In this document: positions 61,618-64,000 of the stretch, piece after piece | How the letters are laid out: every line of letters begins with the position of its first letter | Numbering within the stretch: position 1 is the first letter of the stretch | Source of the DNA: Streptomyces sp. NA04227 | GTDB taxonomy: Bacteria; Actinomycetota; Actinomycetes; Streptomycetales; Streptomycetaceae | Direction of reading: 5' to 3' | Length of the DNA: 64,000 bases | Assembly: GCF_013364195.1 (NCBI RefSeq) | Contig: NZ_CP054918.1 | Location: 7,367,001 to 7,431,000 of the forward strand | Made by a program: the position numbers and the translations under genes | The notes under the pieces: generated by a model | Seen by the model: only the letters and a program-made list of their open reading frames with translations | Database searches by the model: none | What the model was told of the DNA's origin: nothing

Positions 61618-63063
61618 GTGAGCAAGGAAGCCCTCGACACGGCTGTGCCCGTGTCCCGGACGGACGCTGCCGCCACGCCCCACGACGCGGGCGATGCCGG
61701 TTACAGCAAGGACCTCAAGGCCCGGCACGTCAACATGATCGCCATCGGCGGCGCGATCGGCACCGGACTCTTCCTCGGCGCCGGCGGCCGTATGCACGAC
61801 GCCGGTCCCGCCCTCGCCATCGCCTACCTGGTCTGCGGAATCTTCGCCTTCTTCGTGGTGCGCGCCCTCGGTGAGCTGGTCCTGTACCGGCCCTCCTCGG
61901 GCTCCTTCGTCTCGTACGCGCGGGAGTTCCTCGGTGAGAAGGGGGCATACGTCGCCGGGTGGATGTACTTCGTCAACTGGTCCACCACCGGTATCGCCGA
62001 CATCACCGCGATCGCGCTCTACACGCACTACTGGAGCCTGTTCACGGACATCCCGCAGTGGACGCTGGCCCTGATCGCGCTGGCCGTGGTGCTCGCGCTC
62101 AACCTCATCTCGGTGAAGATCTTCGGCGAGATGGAGTTCTGGTTCGCGATCATCAAGGTGGCCGCGCTCGTCGCCTTCATGTTCATCGGCATCTTCCTGC
62201 TGATGACCCAGCACGAGGTGGGCGGCCAGACCCCTGGCCTGCACGTCATCACCGACAACGGCGGTCTGATGCCGCACGGCGTTTTGCCGGTCGTCCTGGT
62301 GATGCAGGGCGTCGTCTTCGCCTACGCCTCGCTGGAGCTGGTGGGCGTCGCGGCGGGCGAGACCGCCGAACCGCAGAAGGTCGTGCCGCGCGCGGTGAAC
62401 TCGATCATGTGGCGCGTGGGCCTGTTCTACGTCGGCTCCGTCGTCCTGCTCGCCCTGCTGCTGCCCGGCTCGATGTACTCGGCCGACCAGAGCCCGTTCG
62501 TGACGGTCCTGTCCAAGATCGGCGTGCCGGCGGCCGGTGACGTGATGAACCTGGTCGTCCTGACCGCGGCCATGTCCAGCCTCAACTCGGGCCTGTACTC
62601 CACCGGCCGCATCCTGCGCTCGATGGCCATGGCGGGCTCGGCCCCGAAGTTCACCGCCCGGATGAACCGCAGCCAGGTGCCCTACGGCGGCATCATGCTG
62701 ACCTCGGCCGTGTGCGTCCTCGGCGTCGGGCTGAACTACCTGGTGCCGGGCCAGGCGTTCGAGATCGTGCTGAACATCGCCTCGCTCGGCATCATCAGCA
62801 CCTGGGTGATCATCATGATCTGTCACCTGGCCTTCGTCCGGCGGTCCAAGCAGGGCCTGGTCACCCGGCCGACGTTCCGGCTCTGGGGCAGCCCGGTCAC
62901 CGAGATCGTCACCATCGCCTTCCTGCTCTCCGTGCTCGGCCTGATGTGGAAGGACCCGGAGGTGGGCCGCAAGACCCTCTACCTGATCCCGATCATCTCC
63001 GCGGCCCTGGTCGCGGGCTGGTACGCCATCCGGCGCCGGACCAGGAACTCGCTCGAGACCTGA
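61618..63063 (+). CDS. ansP: L-asparagine permease (APC superfamily, AnsP type)
   Basis: A 481-residue membrane protein with about 12 helices. It matches Escherichia coli AnsP closely in remembered segments: NMIAIGGAIGTGLFLGAG, RPSSGSFVSYAREFLGEKGA, GWMYFVNWSTTGIADITA, FGEMEFWFAIIKVAAL, LGVPAAG-like KIGVPAAGDVMN, and LNSGLYSTGRILRSMAMAGS. It should import asparagine with protons. The GTG at 61618 is the in-frame start nearest the family N-terminus; its ribosome-binding site is weak. It starts 305 bases from the divergent MerR gene. Confidence 0.9.
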   Translation: MSKEALDTAVPVSRTDAAATPHDAGDAGYSKDLKARHVNMIAIGGAIGTGLFLGAGGRMHDAGPALAIAYLVCGIFAFFVVRALGELVLYRPSSGSFVSYAREFLGEKGAYVAGWMYFVNWSTTGIADITAIALYTHYWSLFTDIPQWTLALIALAVVLALNLISVKIFGEMEFWFAIIKVAALVAFMFIGIFLLMTQHEVGGQTPGLHVITDNGGLMPHGVLPVVLVMQGVVFAYASLELVGVAAGETAEPQKVVPRAVNSIMWRVGLFYVGSVVLLALLLPGSMYSADQSPFVTVLSKIGVPAAGDVMNLVVLTAAMSSLNSGLYSTGRILRSMAMAGSAPKFTARMNRSQVPYGGIMLTSAVCVLGVGLNYLVPGQAFEIVLNIASLGIISTWVIIMICHLAFVRRSKQGLVTRPTFRLWGSPVTEIVTIAFLLSVLGLMWKDPEVGRKTLYLIPIISAALVAGWYAIRRRTRNSLET

Positions 63064-63079
63064 TCCGTCCTCGCGACGT

Positions 63080-63122
63080 CGACCGTGCGGCCGGACCCTC
63101 GGGGGGTCGGGCCGCACGGTCG
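63080..63122. terminator. Bidirectional terminator hairpin
   Basis: CGACCGTGCGGCC pairs perfectly with GGCCGCACGGTCG (13 bp), with extra inner GACC/GGTC pairing, between convergent genes. Confidence 0.85.
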
Positions 63123-63139
63123 TTCTCGGGTGCCGCGGG

Positions 63140-64000
63140 TCAGCCGCGGGGTCCCGGCTTCGCGGGATCCCAGGGCAGCGGCTCCAGCGGACGGCTCTGG
63201 GCCCAGGCCGGGCCGAGGTCGTCCAGGGTGTAACCGAAGGGGTACGAGCGCACCCGGACACGCGCGGGCCGTGACTCCGGCCGCGCCGGTCCGAGCCGTA
63301 CCAGCAGCGCCCGCGCGCGCAGGGCACCGGCCACGAGACGGCGCGTGCGGCGGGGCTGCTCGGGGTAGCCCAGCGCCTCAAGCAGCGGCCGGTCGAGCAG
63401 CGCCAGCAGGACCCGGGCGACCAGTGGGCGCAGGAGAGCCGGGTACCAGGCCGCCACGGTGCGGAAAGTGGCGCCCGCCACCCGGTGGTTGGCGGGGTCG
63501 TAGGCGTACCTCGCCCGCTCGTAGTCGTCGTGGAACTTCTCGAAATCCGCGTAGCGGGCCGGCACGTTCTCGATGCCCATCATGCGTCCCGTCGTCGCCG
63601 CGCTGACCGCCAGTGCCTCCCTCTCGACCTCGCACAGCGGCCGCCAGCCGAACCGGTCGATCCAGCGCTTGGGCCCGACGATCGTGGTGGCCAGGACGTA
63701 GAGGAAGTCCTCGTTGGGGATGCGGTACCGGGCGTGGATGCGGTTGAGGTGCCGCACCGCCGCCCGGCTCCGCTGCGATCCGGGACCCTCCTCGGTCATC
63801 TCGTAGCCGAAGAGCAGGGTGTCGTCGTAGCGCTTCTGCCCGGCCTTCTCGAACTCCTGGGTGCGGTCGAGGAGTTGGGAGATTCGGGGGACACCGAAGT
63901 CGCGCAGGAAGGCGACCGAGACACCCTGGCGGTAGTCCCAGGGGAATTCGTACTGGGTGATCCAGCGGGTGATCTGTGCGTGGTCGCGCTCTGGGTCCAT
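63140..64000 (-). CDS. Oxygenase MpaB/DUF2236 family protein (start at window edge)
   Basis: At least 286 residues. The segment RWITQYEFPWDYRQGVSVAF and the central ARYRIPNEDFLYVLATTIVG, then FGWRPLCEVEREA, are typical of the MpaB/DUF2236 group, haem-related oxygenases that include latex-clearing protein relatives and fungal MpaB. Conserved histidine and arginine positions in AVRHLNRIHARYR and FEKFHDDYERARYAYDP fit. The ATG at 64000 is the last base of the window, so the true start may be there or outside. Substrate unknown. Confidence 0.85.
   Translation of the reverse strand: MDPERDHAQITRWITQYEFPWDYRQGVSVAFLRDFGVPRISQLLDRTQEFEKAGQKRYDDTLLFGYEMTEEGPGSQRSRAAVRHLNRIHARYRIPNEDFLYVLATTIVGPKRWIDRFGWRPLCEVEREALAVSAATTGRMMGIENVPARYADFEKFHDDYERARYAYDPANHRVAGATFRTVAAWYPALLRPLVARVLLALLDRPLLEALGYPEQPRRTRRLVAGALRARALLVRLGPARPESRPARVRVRSYPFGYTLDDLGPAWAQSRPLEPLPWDPAKPGPRG

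Overview
The window is about 64 kb of very GC-rich actinobacterial chromosome. A Streptomyces or close relative is the best fit: third codon positions are almost all G or C, GTG and TTG starts are frequent, many genes overlap by 1-4 bases, and there are SsgA-like, WhiB-like, FdhD, MmyB-type and SpoIIE-phosphatase genes typical of the genus. No rRNA genes or CRISPR array were seen. One tRNA gene (Leu, anticodon GAG) is present.

Layout. 1-9.8 kb is ordinary chromosome: a long-chain acyl-CoA ligase (cut by the window start), a CapA-like lipoprotein, a secreted sialidase with a LamG-like domain, fdhD, a ketoacyl-ACP synthase III paralogue and an amidase. About 9.9-32.7 kb is probably an integrated, decaying genomic island. 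A near-identical 19-base direct repeat (18 of 19 identical) lies at 9906-9924 and at the 3' end of tRNA-Leu (32701-32719), and the C-terminus of a degraded recombinase runs into the tRNA copy. The island carries a SpoIIE-type phosphatase; a LysR-controlled catabolic operon (class III CoA-transferase, MHS transporter, two crotonase-family proteins and an overlapping acyl-CoA dehydrogenase pair); a TetR regulator whose 3' end abuts a MITE; a polar amino acid ABC importer with an aminotransferase; and a GntR-controlled operon (truncated crotonase, isopropylmalate-dehydrogenase-like enzyme, acyl-CoA dehydrogenase, acyl-CoA ligase, DUF6282-type hydrolase, second broken crotonase).

32.8-44.7 kb returns to chromosomal content: an MmyB-domain protein without a helix-turn-helix, a scramblase-like protein, an EamA transporter with a divergent TetR regulator and an operator array, a large LAL-type ATPase without a DNA-binding domain, a DUF3048 lipoprotein, divergent ATP-dependent DNA ligase and LigD-type polymerase genes (end joining), a VOC protein and a WhiB-like protein. 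44.9-54.3 kb contains two insertion sequences (IS5/IS427-like and IS30-like) around an acyl-ACP desaturase, an ABC-F ATPase, a GPP34 protein, an SsgA-like protein, endonuclease V and a saccharopine-dehydrogenase-like reductase.

54.5-60.4 kb is a core fatty-acid oxidation cluster (alpha-methylacyl-CoA racemase-like protein, acyl-CoA dehydrogenase, thiolase FadA, multifunctional FadB). It faces a convergent MerR regulator. The window ends with an AnsP-type asparagine permease and an MpaB/DUF2236 oxygenase.

CoA-ester chemistry dominates: the acyl-CoA ligase at the left edge, two island catabolic operons and the right-hand beta-oxidation operon. The island operons look like recently acquired, partly decaying pathways for unidentified carboxylic acids. 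The right-hand cluster looks like housekeeping fatty-acid oxidation. All identifications rest on reading motifs and family resemblance by eye; no database search was run.
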